Positions 21,059 through 33,600 of a stretch of DNA of 64,000 bases are shown piece after piece. Below the pieces are notes generated by a model, which made no database searches, was not told the DNA's origin, and was given only the letters and a program-made list of their open reading frames with translations. How positions within the stretch are numbered: the stretch's first letter is position 1; each line of letters starts with the position of its first letter. Both the position numbers and the translations under genes were made by a program. The stretch comes from Blattamonas nauphoetae (lineage: Eukaryota > Preaxostyla > Oxymonadida). The stretch spans positions 181,669 through 245,668 of the forward strand of contig JARBJD010000089.1 in the NCBI GenBank assembly GCA_033064195.1, in the 5' to 3' direction.

Positions 21059-24000
21059 ATGACTCTCTCAACAAACGGATCCGATGACACCTCGATGACT
21101 TTCAAATCGACTGTTGTGAATGAGGATCTCTCGCCTAATATTTTGAACTGTCCACCCAGTTGGAATCAGGTTCGTCATTTTCGTGATTCCTCTCTCTCGA
21201 TTCTTCAGTCCAACATCTCCTCGCTTCTCGAAGTATTGCAATGTGATGATGAAGATATTATTGTTGGTACACTCCGAGCATTGCAGAAAGTGGCATCTGG
21301 TTTGTTTTTTGTCGTATTCATCGATTTGTTGACTTTTGGATGTGTGTCAGAAAGTGGGTCTGATGACAGTTTCGATGATTGGTGTCGATTTCTGTCTCCA
21401 TTGTGTTGTGTTCCTCACTCATCTGGACTTGTGGTCTCGTTTTCTGTTTTGTTGATTGTTGATTGTTGATTGTGGCTTTGATTTCAGGCTGAACTGATGA
21501 AATTGGTTTCGATTCTTTGTTTGTGGTTTTCTTTGTTGTGATGATGGATATCTTCATTTCTTGCTTTTTCTCTTTCTTGCTTTCTTTCAGATTCGAAATC
21601 GCCGTCGTTCGTTCGCTCGTCGCTTTCGTCTGAAATGGGTGATTATTTTTCAAAAGTTGCATGCATCTCCCTTTCGTATTGAAGTTGAGGATCTCTCAGA
21701 AATCCTCCCAGTTCACAGGTCCAGCCACTATCGACATCATTAAGGTTTGATATTCAACTTTTCTTCATTCTCGCATCATATCTTTCCGATTCAAAGGTCA
21801 GGCTCCTTCTCACCATCCAACTTTATTTGATTATGAATCTAGATGATCCGACCCGTCTCAACCAGCGTATTGGATGTAGATCAGACTGTATGTATTGTTT
21901 TTTGTTCTCATGTGCTGAAACTCAGCACTTTTTTGTCTCGTCGCAAACCAAATCTCAGGAGCCATAAGGATCTCTCAAGAATCGCATGATTGAACGTTTT
22001 GGACTGTTTTCGCTCTATTTCTCCTTTTGTTTCAGAAATTTCTCGTTGTACACCGTCAAATTCGATTCACTCTTTTCGATCTACCTCCCACTGCTACAAT
22101 TCCTCTCATGCTCGTTTTTCCTTCACAATTTATCACAAACCGCATCGTCCGGACACTTTCTGAAATTTCCAAGACTCATCTTATCAAGTCTGTTGAATAT
22201 GTCTCCTCGAACATTTTGTGACTTTTTCTCCAATAGATGACCTTGTGTTGGTTCTTTCACACAGAATGAGCTTTTTACGCCGTTTTCCATCATTTCTCTC
22301 TTTTTGAACTTGTTCTGTGATAAAAAGTGTGCAAAATTGTCTTCAACAAAAAATGACGATATCGAACGCGATCGAACTTTAATTCCACGAATTTGCCTGT
22401 TTTCTGTCTATTACACAGGTGAACGGTAATTGGGCAAAAAATATTTTTTGGTGACGCTCCATAGTGTTTTGCAACCTTTCAAAAATACTCTCCCAAATCC
22501 AGGGTTGTCGGGCCCTCTGAGTTGACTTAAGTCGTGGAAAAATGACTTAGTAGTAAGAAGTTAGGAAAAACGACTTACTACTAAGTTATTACATATGTAA
22601 GATCATTTTTGAGCAAAATATTGTGTTTTTTTCGATGAAATGAGACGAACGTGAAGAAAACCGACACTTCTCATGTTGGATTGTGCTCCTGGGCGATGGG
22701 GAAGAGGAAGCAGATAAAGCAAAGAGCAGGGTTGAAGTGAAACTGAAGAAAGGGAAGAAGGGAAAGAAATAATCTGTCGAACATAAAACATACAGAAAAC
22801 AGGAAATAACGGGCGAGAAGAACGAAATTATGCAATCTCTGTCGATGAAAACTCCGCATCTCCCGACCAGAATGACGATACTCGAAGAAAAACCACTTGT
22901 CAGTCGTGGTCTGGTCTGTTTCGAAGTGATTCTGGAAGTGATGTCGTACAAGGTGATCATCGATCGAAATCTTTGAATAATAGTTGCTGAACTCACTACT
23001 GTGACAAAAGCAAGTCGGTGGAACAGTCTTCGAGTCTAACCAGGAAGAATGGGAGAGTTTCATGTTTGTGTCTAGAGATTGCATTTTTGTCAAGTCTGTA
23101 CTCCCGCTCTGTCAGAAACAGCAAATTGAATGTAGAGGATTCTGTGATTGAACGTACAATGAAAGATTCTTTTCATTCAATCAAGATCTGACCCACACAG
23201 ACTTTTTCTCTATTCCACAAATAACCTCTCTTGGACCTTAAAGATGTTTACTCATAAAACATTTAATTCTTATCGGAGAGCAATACTTTTGTGCACGATT
23301 TGAGATTCTGTCGACGAACGGTTATTGTATACCCTTTGATCAAGACCACAAAAAGTGGTAAAAAAGTGAAATTACTTACTTTCGAAGAAAAACGACTTAG
23401 TCTTAAGTCACGAGAAAAAAGCGAAAAGTAAGTCAAATTCCTTACTACTAAGTCATTCCGACAACCCTGGACGAACGTGAAGAAAACCGACACTTCTCAT
23501 GTTGGATTGTGCTCCTGGGCGATGGGGAAGAGGAAGCAGATAAAGCAAAGAGCAGGGTTGAAGTGAAACTGAAGAAAGGGAAGAAGGGAAAGAAATAATC
23601 TGTCGAACATAAAACATACAGAAAACAGGAAATAACGGGCGAGAAGAACGAAATTATGCAATCTCTGTCGATGAAAACTCCGCATCTCCCGACCAGAATG
23701 ACGATACTCGAAGAAAAACCACTTGTCAGTCGTGGTCTGGTCTGTTTCGAAGTGATTCTGGAAGTGATGTCGTACAAGGTGATCATCGATCGAAATCTTT
23801 GAATAATAGTTGCTGAACTCACTACTGTGACAAAAGCAAGTCGGTGGAACAGTCTTCGAGTCTAACCAGGAAGAATGGGAGAGTTTCATGTTTGTGTCTA
23901 GAGATTGCATTTTTGTCAAGTCTGTACTCCCGCTCTGTCAGAAACAGCAAATTGAATGTAGAGGATTCTGTGATTGAACGTACAATGAAAGATTCTTTTC

Positions 24001-26807
24001 ATTCAATCAAGATCTGACCCACACAGACTTTTTCTCTATTCCACAAATAACCTCTCTTGGACCTTAAAGATGTTTACTCATAAAACATTTAATTCTTATC
24101 GGAGAGCAATACTTTTGTGCACGATTTGAGATTCTGTCGACGAACGGTTATTGTATACCCTTTGATCAAGACCACAAAAAGTGGTAAAAAAGTGAAATTA
24201 CTTACTTTCGAAGAAAAACGACTTAGTCTTAAGTCACGAGAAAAAAGCGAAAAGTAAGTCAAATTCCTTACTACTAAGTCATTCCGACAACCCTGCCAAA
24301 TGGGCGATTCTGAATGAAAACTTGTTTTACACTAATGTGCGTCACCAAAAATTATTTTTTGCCCAATTACCGTTCACCTGTGTAATAGACAGAAAACAGG
24401 AAAATTAGTGGAATTAAAGTTCGATCGCGTTCGATATCGTCATTTTTTGTTGAAGACAATTGTGCACACTTTTTATCACAGAACAAGTTCAAAAAGAGAT
24501 AAATGATGGAAAACGAAGGAAAAAGCTCATTCTGTGTGAAAGAACCAACACAAGGTCATCTATTGGAGAAAAAGTCACAAACTGTTCGAGGAGACATATT
24601 CAACAGACTTGATAAGATTAGTCTTGGAAATTTCAGAAAGTATCCGGACGATGCGGTTTGTGATAAATTGTGAAGGAAAAACGAGCATGAGAGGAACTGT
24701 AGCAGTGGGAGGAAGATCGAAAAGAGTGAATCGAATTTGACGGTTTACAACGAGAAATTGCTGAAACAAAAGGAGAAATAGAGCGAAAACAGTCCAAAAC
24801 GTTCAATCATGCGATTCTTGAGAGATCCTTATGGCTCCTGAGATTTGATTTGCGACGAGACAAAAAAGTGCTGAGTTTCAGCACATGAGAACAAAAAACA
24901 ATACATACAGTCTGATCTACATCCAATACGCTGGTTGAGACGGGTCGGATCATCTAGATTCATAATCAAATAAAGTTGGATGGTGAGAAGGAGCCTGAAC
25001 TTTGAATCGGAAAGATATCACGCGAGAATGAAGAAAAGTTGAATATCAAACCTTTATGATGTCGATAGTGGCTGGACCTGTGAACTGGGAGGATTTCTGG
25101 GAGATCTTCAACTTCAAGACGAAAGGGAGACGCATGCAAGTTTTGATTTAGAATCGCCCAAATCGCTTCATTCGTGATCACGCAATTTGGAGATTGGTCT
25201 TCATGCCCTGCATTGGAATCAGTGTGTTTCATTCTTTCATCTTGCTGATTTGTTTTCAGTGTTGTTCTTGCATGGAATCGCTCTTTTTCGAACCTGAAAT
25301 CGTCGAATCGCTTTTTCTCCAACACAAGGACTTTAAAGTTGCCACATTCGACAAAATTGGAGAATCATCGCCTCCATCAGCTGTGATCAGCACTTTAGCT
25401 CGGATTTCTCTCTTCCCTCATCTCAGAATCGCCTTCAGCTCTCTCCTCGCTCTTTACAAGCTCATACAACGAGATCCACCAACTCTCACACAGCTCCCCT
25501 CACCCATCTTCCCATCATCTTCCCCATTCGAACAATATTCTGGTCTCTCATTCCTGGCTGCTCTGACAAAGAAACTCCGAATCGTTTTCTCCGAATTCCA
25601 AAGGAATCTCCCAACAGATCCATCACACCTCCCAAAATTCATCCAAGTCACGAAAGATGATCTATTTATCATCACACGTTCCCTTGACAACTGTTCGTAT
25701 TCGGTCATTGTCACAACTTTCTTTCTTCGGGCAAATCCACGAATCGAAGTGTGTTTTGACTCTTTTCTTCATTTCTCGTCATTTCAGGTTGATTCTGAGA
25801 TCATCCGAGAATTGATTCTGTTTGTGAAAGAATCTATCACAACGGTTCTCACGAACATTTCGAACATCGACACTCTCATCGCTTCACTTCCCTCCGACTC
25901 TTCTCCAACCACTCCATGTCTTTCTGTAGTTAAATATCAAATCATTGATTCTCTCAACGAACGACGAAATGAGTGTGAAGTGTTTGTGAACAACTCATGG
26001 GGTTTCTTCGTCAGAGTGACATGCAAAATCGCAGATCCCCGTAAATCATCCTTCCAAACAATCATGCTCGACGATCCATCCTTCCCCGACCTCATTCTCA
26101 ACTCTCTTAAACTCAATCGCACAGATTTCTGGGAAATCACAATCAAGGCCATCAACAACATTGTGATTGTGTCTGAATGGATGAGACTACAGTTTATTGC
26201 AGTGAATCTTGTTGAGAGGATGTTTGAAACAGTCGATTTTGTTTCTCTTCCTTTCTCGGAGTCAGAAACACTTTATCGACTCACAAAATTCATCGCCTGC
26301 ATGACGGAACCGATTGGAGATGATGATGAAGTTAAATTCGAACAATATCGTCTCATTCGTGTTTCTGTGTTCGAACCAGCCAAACAATTCATCACATTCA
26401 TTGTCAATAATCAAGACAAACTCATTCTGGACGAGGAAGACACAAAATATCTCGAATCTTACCTCTGTTGGATCAGGTGTAACATCAACAACATGGAACG
26501 TCGATCCGACGAGCACGACGCGGACATTGTGTCGGAGCTTGTGAAATGGGAAATGCGGACGATGGTCGAGATGGAGAACGAAGTTCATTTTGAAAGAGTT
26601 TTCCAGAGCATGCTGATCAGAACACAAGAATGGAATCGAGACAAACGAGAACGACAGAAGAGACGAGAAGTGCGTTTGAGAGAAGACGGGTGGGACGATG
26701 CGTTCGAACTGCGAGTGGTGGGGATCGAGGTGGGCACAAATCAGAATATTCACGATTCTACGAAAACATTCAGCATCGAGCTTGCTTTGAATACGGACAG
26801 ACGCTGA
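21059..26807 (+). CDS. ARM-like family copy 4, split by 3.5-kb foldback element
   Basis: Exons: 21059-21169, 21209-21299, 21351-21430, 21488-21518, 21591-21636 joined to 25164-25221, 25260-25748, 25788-26807. The two parts of exon 5 (46 + 58 nt) add to the 104 nt seen in every other copy once the element and one AAAT are removed, and the whole frame then gives 641 residues. Start MTLSTNGSDDTSM is as in copy 3. Signatures include LFFEPEIVESLFL, SEIIRELILFVKESITTVL, VSVFEPAKQFITF and MRTMVEMENEVHF. Exons 6-7 form one 537-codon open frame because the 39-nt intron between them happens to be a multiple of three and stop-free. Apart from the insertion I see no damage, so the insertion is probably young. 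Confidence 0.75.
21637..22457 (+). repeat. Left arm of foldback element
   Basis: 821 bp, the inverted partner of 24339-25159. It includes the open piece 22027-22221 (QKFLVVHRQIRFTLFDLPPT...VEYVSSN), which is repeated on the minus strand at 24575-24769. Confidence 0.85.
22500..24295. mobile_element. hAT-like element nested in foldback loop
   Basis: Termini CAGGGTTGTCGG at 22500 and CCGACAACCCTG ending at 24295. Subterminal GACTTA motifs recur in both orientations near both ends. Flanks share CCAAAT (22493-22498 and 24296-24301), part of an imperfect 7-8 bp duplication. CAGGG ends, an approximately 8-bp target and subterminal repeats fit the hAT superfamily. Open frames of at most 140 codons show no hAT transposase. 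The right-hand portion is tandemly duplicated. Confidence 0.65.
22644..24295. repeat. 826-bp exact tandem duplication
   Basis: 22644-23469 and 23470-24295 are adjacent copies of 826 bp with no difference that I could find. Each ends with the hAT right terminus CCGACAACCCTG, so the element has an extra internal terminus. The identical 140-codon open frames on the minus strand (22671-23093 and 23497-23919) are part of this duplication and show no known domain. Confidence 0.9.
24339..25159 (-). repeat. Right arm of foldback element
   Basis: 821 bp, the inverted partner of 21637-22457. It ends with the complement of GGGCGATTCTAAATC and is followed by the AAAT duplication and the rest of exon 5. 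Confidence 0.85.
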
Positions 26808-27603
26808 TGAAGGTTGGTCGTCTGTCGATCCCACGTCCTTCGCTCTTCCACTGATTTTAAGCTTCTTCTCATCTTATCGAAGTCTTCTCACCTCATACTA
26901 AGTCTTCATTTTCTCTTCTTATCTCTCTCCTCATGATACTGAAACTGACAATGTCGTATTTTGAGTGAGTGGACTGACATACGTCCCAGAATCACAGTGA
27001 ATTGATGAAGAGTGATAATAGAGAGAGGGGAACAAAACCATCCTTTCCTTCAAACTCCATCAAATCGAGAATATCACTCGAACTGGACCATGTCGTTCAG
27101 GATGAAGTGAGAGACAAGTCATTTCGATGAGTCATGTGATTGATTCACAGGGCACGATGAGTTCAGGATTGTCGAAACAAAGATGGATGAAAATGGTTAA
27201 GCCTTCAAATGCGATGAAAATGACAAGAAAGGCGACATGTCCCTCTGAAGTGCCAGTTGTGACGTGCGAATTCTGAACAAGAATGCAAGGAATGCAGATG
27301 TGAAGAGAGTCGTACCATGGCGCTGTCTGGTCTGAGCAAGGAGAGGGGAGTGATGGTGTCCCCATTCAAGCTGAGACGAGAGAAGCAAAGGAAGAGCACA
27401 CAAACATCGTGCGATGTGAGTGTGACGGAAGATATTGCAGAAGTGATGATTCAGGTGGAAACGAAGAAGTTGGGCGAAGTGTTGTGATGGAAAGACGTGT
27501 GTTGACCAATCAAGACAATTTGTGATCGATGCAACGCGAGTGAGGTCACCACCAAGTTGAGTCAACCATCGACATCCTGGAATCCAATGAAGTGTGTGAC
27601 CAA
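26808..27603. other. Spacer between copy 4 and pseudokinase gene
   Basis: The first about 200 bp resemble the degraded companion-gene leader seen after other copies (GGTTGGTCGTCTGTCGATCC, TTCGCTCTTCC). The rest should hold the 3' flank of the convergent pseudokinase gene. Open frames of up to 122 codons on the minus strand show no recognisable family. Confidence 0.35.
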
Positions 27604-30600
27604 TCAGTGTTGGTGTGTTTGATGTGAAATGGTGATTCCAGGCTTCGATGGAACGCTCCCGTGTGGAAGTGGTTGAGGTTGTTCCGCTTGAGGCTTCTCG
27701 TCGCTGAAGAACTTCACCAGCTCCGACAGACTTGGGCGGTTGTCGGGATCCAAATCAAGACACTTCGTCAGCATCTCTCGCAGATCACCATTCTTCACAT
27801 TTTGCATGCTCGGTCGCTCTCCAAGTCCAAGCTGCCGTTGAGCATTCACTGCGTCAACTTCCCCATGCGGCACACAACCAGTCTCTATTTCCCACAACAC
27901 GAGGCCAAGACTAAAAACTGACGCTGCCTCCCTGCTGATCGTTTCCCTCCCCCTCTCTTTCAGTTCGGGCGCATTCCATCGGTGACTCTCTTTCTCTTCT
28001 CCCTCCCGGCCCTTCCCTAAAAAAGGATGATTCGGGAAAAGTGGCGTTGCTTCGTTCAGCTGAACATTCATCTTCCCATCCTGCCCAAACAGCACCCAGT
28101 GAGGCGACAGTTCCGTCAGAACTTGTGCTTCTGGATACTTCTTCGCAATCGCTTCCAACGCTTGCGTCATCTTCTTCTGCACTTCCTTCTTGTCAATCAC
28201 TGTCTGTTTGAACGGCGAGTGAAGTCGCTCGTACAGAGTGTCGTGTGTTTGGATCACAACCGTGTCGAAGTTCCCGTCGCAGCCAATCGCTTCCACAGGA
28301 TCGACGTGCGACAGCGCCTTTTCAGTCTCTTCATTGTCAGCTGCCGGATCGTCCTTGGTGGTCAGCATTTTGTTGCGAATCACGTCGTCGTCTGTCGGAG
28401 CGAGGAATGTCTGCTCCATCAGAGGATCCTTCTCGACGAAGCATTCGTTCTCGTCCAGTTCAATCTTCGTCTTTTCTTCCATTTTCGATTTCGACTGTTT
28501 GCGGCGACGGAGACAGACGAGAACGATGGCGACAATCAACAACAGTGCCAGAACACCACACGCAATCGGAATCGCCCATGGAAGTGTCTGTTTCGCTTGA
28601 GCCAGTCGCTCGTTCGCCAGACTCTCTTTCACTCCGAATGTTGAAGTCCCTCGAACTCCTTTTCCAAACACAAGTCTTCCTCTGAACGCGAACGACTTGT
28701 TCAGAAGATTCAGATCTTTCTGAAGGCTCAGGGTCAACTCCAATTCGTGTTCAGTCCAAGACTCTGATCGACGAGGCAGCAATTTCACAATCGTCCCCTT
28801 TCCTTCCTTCTTCGCTTTCTCATCCCATTCGAAGATCTCCACATCCACTCCACAAGGAATCAGTGCTTCCCCAACAAGAGTGATCGTCACACTGTCCTTC
28901 TTCGTCCATCCACTCGTCTTCTCCGACAGCCAAGGAATGAACAGCGGCGACTTCACTTCGCTTCCTCCAACAATAATCACACAGTCCGATGTCGATGCCC
29001 ACAGCGACGGAGAATCTTTCGATCCATCTCCACTCACAACACTCGCCACGTTCACTGTCCCATTTCCAACACATCGCATGTTCCGACGAGCACACGACTC
29101 TCCGCCGCGAGGACGGTTGTTCTCAAACATGCATCCATGAAGCCCCACTTTCGAGCTCTCCACACTCAGCCCTCCTTCCGACCATTCGAAGAAGCGCGTG
29201 TTGTTGATTGTCGTTTCCGTTCCGACAACTTTCACAAGTCCTGTCGACCATTCACACAGTTCGTCAGTGTTGGCTGTTTGTCCTTCCGTTGGCAGAACTC
29301 CATCAAACGAGCAGTCGTGGAGTGTCAGATGAGTCCCATTCATAGCAGAGATGAACTCCGACAAGACGCAGTCCGACAATTCAACCTCGCCAAACGACAC
29401 TTTTGTGAACGACGAGAGGACGAATGGTGTTGTCGAGAACGATGCCGAGCGGAACGACAGCTGAGACACAATCAGAGTTCCTCCTGTCAGCTCAACCAGA
29501 GCAAACGAAAACGGGGACGAGCGAGAGAACGAACAGATGTCGAGTGAGAGTTTCCCAGTACTGGAGACAAAGACAGACGAGCCGACGAACTCGTTCACAT
29601 CAAAAGCGATGTTTTCACATTTCACGTTGTGATTTCCTTCTGCAACTCGATTTCGAACCCCAGCTTCTCCGATCAAAGTCAGTGTCGCGATCCCTTTGGC
29701 TGCTCGGAGCGAGAAGTCGGCGTCTGTCAGCTCGATCGTTTTCTGATTGGTGGATGAATGAGCAATCAGCAGTTCTTGCGACAATCCCTCCAAATTCGAG
29801 TGAGCGGTGAAGAGCGTCCGACACGGTGTTTCTCGACTCCCACATCCATTCGAGTCTCGCCCGTCTTTCGACGCAAAGATCGTCGACGAGCGGAAAGCGA
29901 CGAGATAGAACAGCAGCGACACGGAGTGGAAGGGACTCGACCCGTCCTCCAAGTTGTCTGTCCCCCAAAGCGTGTTGTCATCATCTGGACGACTCAGTCC
30001 TTCGAATGTCCCTGCCCAGCTGTCTCGCCAGATCAGTTTTTCAAACGACCATCCAGACACAAACACAAATCCCCCTTTCTTGTTGCTTCCACAGCTCGAC
30101 GAGAACGATGTCGATTGAATCTGAAGAGAGTCCCTTCCAACTCCAGACGAGCATGAAACATGAACAACTCCGCCATCCTCACCAGACCAGCACGAATCGA
30201 AAGAACACGATCCAATTCGAAGAAAACACGATTTGGAGATCGAGCCAGACACAACTGATCCCGAACAAGATGAGTGGAACCCATCAAATGAACACAACAG
30301 AACTGAGAGTGACGAACCAGCGCTGATGGTGATGAACGAAGTTGACGAGACCGACGAGGGACCAGTGAAGTTGAGATGGGAGAGCGACAACGACCCCGAT
30401 GCAACCATCAATCGGCCTTCTCCTGAAACGGACACTGCTCTGTCCGAACCATCTGATGATTTGATGCACTGAGATGGCTGGACTGTTTCGACGAGTGTCG
30501 AGATTCCAGTGTCGGTGTGGAGCACAACTGTGCCCGATTCTTTCATTGCCGACAATCCACCTGCGAGGGATGAACAAGGAAAACTCTCTTGTCCACACTT

Positions 30601-33600
30601 CGAATGATCCCAAAAGTCGCTCGAAACATGGACGTCTCCAGATGTGTGAGGGAACACGAAATAAGCAAGAGGAGCATCGTCTCCATCCTCAACTCCAGTC
30701 GCTCCCCAAAATGACTCCATTTCCGACGGCGTCTGATCCGACAACGTTCCAACCAAACTCGACCACGAAGACGAAGCATATGTCCCCAAAATCGGCGACG
30801 AGATGAAGAAGTCGTGAAGGCCTGTCGATGTCGAGCTCAACACTCGCACTTCCGTCAACACAATCCCATTCGCTGTTTTGTCTGTTCGAGAGATGAACAC
30901 ACTCCTTCCCTTTTTTGATTCTCCACAGCTGCAATCCGAAATCTCCACGTTCGACAGAGAGATCACTCCCGACGAAACAGAGTGGATCACTGTTCCTGAG
31001 ATGCTCGACGAGAACGATGCGAACGACACTTCACGAAGGAACAGTGAAGCATCGTTCGAAATCGAGAAGAGAGGAGTCGAGCGGACAGTGTTGGTCTGTG
31101 TCGAGTGAGGAGCAAACGAGAGCATCGTGACAGTCAGACAACCACCAGCGAGCGAGAACGATGATGTTCTCGTCGTTGTGAGCTTTCGTTTCGTGGTTTG
31201 AGATTGGATGGTCGGGGTTTGACCTGATGTGATTGAGATGGCTTCGTTGAGAATGAAGTCAGTGTCGATTTCCACAATCGAGCCATCGTTCTCGCGAGAC
31301 AGAGCTTCTTCGATGGTCGAGCACGGCAGCTGCACCAATCCACAGTTCGCATGATTCTCGCCTTCCGAATGCACATGAGCGGCAGAGGCGGATGTGTGAG
31401 GGAACCAGAAGAAGAGAAGGCTCTCTTCACTCGACGACGTCTTCCCCACAAAGGCTCGCTTTTGGGTTGATGTGAACGCACCAGAAGGGATTGGGATGGT
31501 CGATTTGATGGAAATGAAGGCTGACTCGGCTGAAGTTTCGGAGACGTTCAGCGATTCCACAAGAACACAGCTTCCTGTTCCATTCGAAGTGATGTGAGCG
31601 ATCGACGATTCAGAGAACTCAGCGAGGATGGCGTTGGGGTGCAGATGGAGAACAGAACCAGCTGTCGGGTGTTGAAAGGCGAGGTTGGTGATGGTTGTTG
31701 AGATGAACGAGATGGAAGCAGAGGCAGAGACAGAAAACAAACACGAGAATGACGAAGGAAGTGCAGCTGAGAGTGAGGGACTCCCAATCTCACACGATGC
31801 AACGACGAGTGAACCAACAGAAACATCGAAAGGTTGAATGGCGCTGCATGACGCGTCGAAAGAGAACGAAAGCAAGCGAAGAGTGAGTGTCTGCGATGAT
31901 CCAGCCATCTTCACATTTCCAGACGACGAAAACGAAAGGTCTGATCTGTCAGTCGAGGACGATTGGATTGTGAGGGTGTCGTCGATGGTGATCGGGAGAG
32001 AGACGGCAGTCGAGCTTGCCACTGACAACAAGTCGATGGAGTGATTCACTGCTGACTGGATGGAGCTGACGAGTGACGAGCAAGGAAGGCGAGAGGAGCC
32101 ACAGTTCGGATGTGTCGATGAATATGCGGCCCATTGATCCAGAACAACTGATTCGGATGGGAGGACAAGAAAGAACAGCAGAGACAGTGTCCTCCACTCG
32201 TCTTGTTCGTCTTTCGCAGTGTCTGTCCCAAACAGGGTTGCCATCTTCGTGTCGGATGTCACGTGGCTCGACCAATCTGAGATGTTCATCTTCGATTCCA
32301 AGTTGGCAGTTCTCACAAAGAATCGCTCTCCACTTCCGCCATCTGTCCGAGCACAATCTGAGAACGATAGGCCATTCACACTTTTCAGAGTCTCTGCTGT
32401 GATCTCGACGAACGCGCTGTTCGAGATTCGAAGACACGACAGCGATGACGATTCAAGATGGAGAGACGATTCGGAGGAGACGAAGGAGACGACAGGACAG
32501 ACAAACAATGCGGGAGAGCTCGGAGTCGACGTCTTCACTTCAACACTCTTCAGAGAAAGAGCGCCTTTCGATGAGCGGAACAGATTCTGCGAATATTCTG
32601 ACCCACTTTCGCACACAATCCCAATCGACTCAATCTCCACCGAATCCCCGCTTTCAGTCAGGTCGAACAGTCCACGAGTCGCAAGTGGTTTCATGTCCAA
32701 ATTCTCGATGTGCAGGAGTGCGAAGTCTCGAATCTCAAAAAGGAACGGAGAAGGATCCGAGCCAACTTCGATCAGAGTTCGAGTGATGCTTGCGAGTGCT
32801 GGTTGTGATGCTGTCGTCCCAAACACACTGATGTCTTGCGACGCCACTTCAATCCGAGTTTCAGTGTAGCTCATGTTCCACACAAACTGGATCGTCTGAG
32901 GAACAAACGTGTTGTTCGTGAACTTCTGCTTCAGAAACTTGATTCCATGTCCAAGTGTCGCACAGAACGACGATGTCCATTTGCAGTTCTCAGTGTCTTC
33001 TCCACTCGGTCCTGTCGTCTTCTCCACAACTGACCCGTTCACCGAGATCTTCGGCTGAGGGATCAGAAGACCAATCTCTTCCTTTTCTTGTTCCGTTCCG
33101 CTTCTTCCAGAAATCTCCACATGATGCGGCCCACTCAGCGATCCTCCTCCAAACACCATCCCACTCGACCCTTTCCCTTCCAGAACTGACCCTTCCACAA
33201 ACACATCGTTTCCTTCTCCTGCCCTGTTTCCCTCAAATCTCGCGTCGTTCGACGATGTCGTGTTCAGCCTGATCGGACGAGCTGCTGTTGTCGTTCCTTT
33301 CACAAAGATCACTCCGCCCTTCCCACTCGGCTCGTCCACAGTCCCCTCCCCAACCGCTGTGCAGTCTGAGAATGTCGTCGAGAAGGTCGATGCAGCTGAG
33401 TGGGTCGCCTGCAAATAATTGGCTGCTGCAAACTTTGCGAAAATGACGCCGCCGTTCTTCGCTGTGCAGTTTGCGACGAGAGAGTCTGTGATGACGATCG
33501 TTGTGCCGTCTGTGTTCGCCACAGCTCCATTTGACGTCGAGGAGATCGAACTGAAAGATGACTTGCTGATTTGGAGAGTACCTCCAACCATCTCAATGAA

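Larger units (their letters stand above)
21637..25159. mobile_element. Foldback element with 821-bp arms, AAAT target duplication
   Basis: 3,523 bp inserted in exon 5 of copy 4. Arms 21637-22457 and 24339-25159 are each 821 bp and near-perfect inverted copies. Outer ends are GGGTGATTATTTTTC and, by complement, GGGCGATTCTAAATC. AAAT is duplicated at 21633-21636 and 25160-25163. Without the nested hAT-like element the loop would be only about 80 bp. The arms contain gene-like pieces, for example QKFLVVHRQIRFTLFDLPPT after an intron-like TTTCAG, so they may carry captured host sequence. No transposase is seen. Confidence 0.8.

Noticed and set aside
22671-23919. Two identical 140-codon genes on the minus strand
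   Set aside because: They arise only because the right half of the hAT-like element is exactly duplicated. They have no domain and no supporting context.
24575-24769. Independent gene on the right foldback arm
   Set aside because: It is the inverted copy of the reading at 22027-22221 in the left arm, so it is part of the element.
27900-28120. Active protein kinase
   Set aside because: Only C-lobe landmarks are present. The catalytic Asp, metal-binding Asn and DFG positions are substituted and no ATP-binding N-lobe motif was found.
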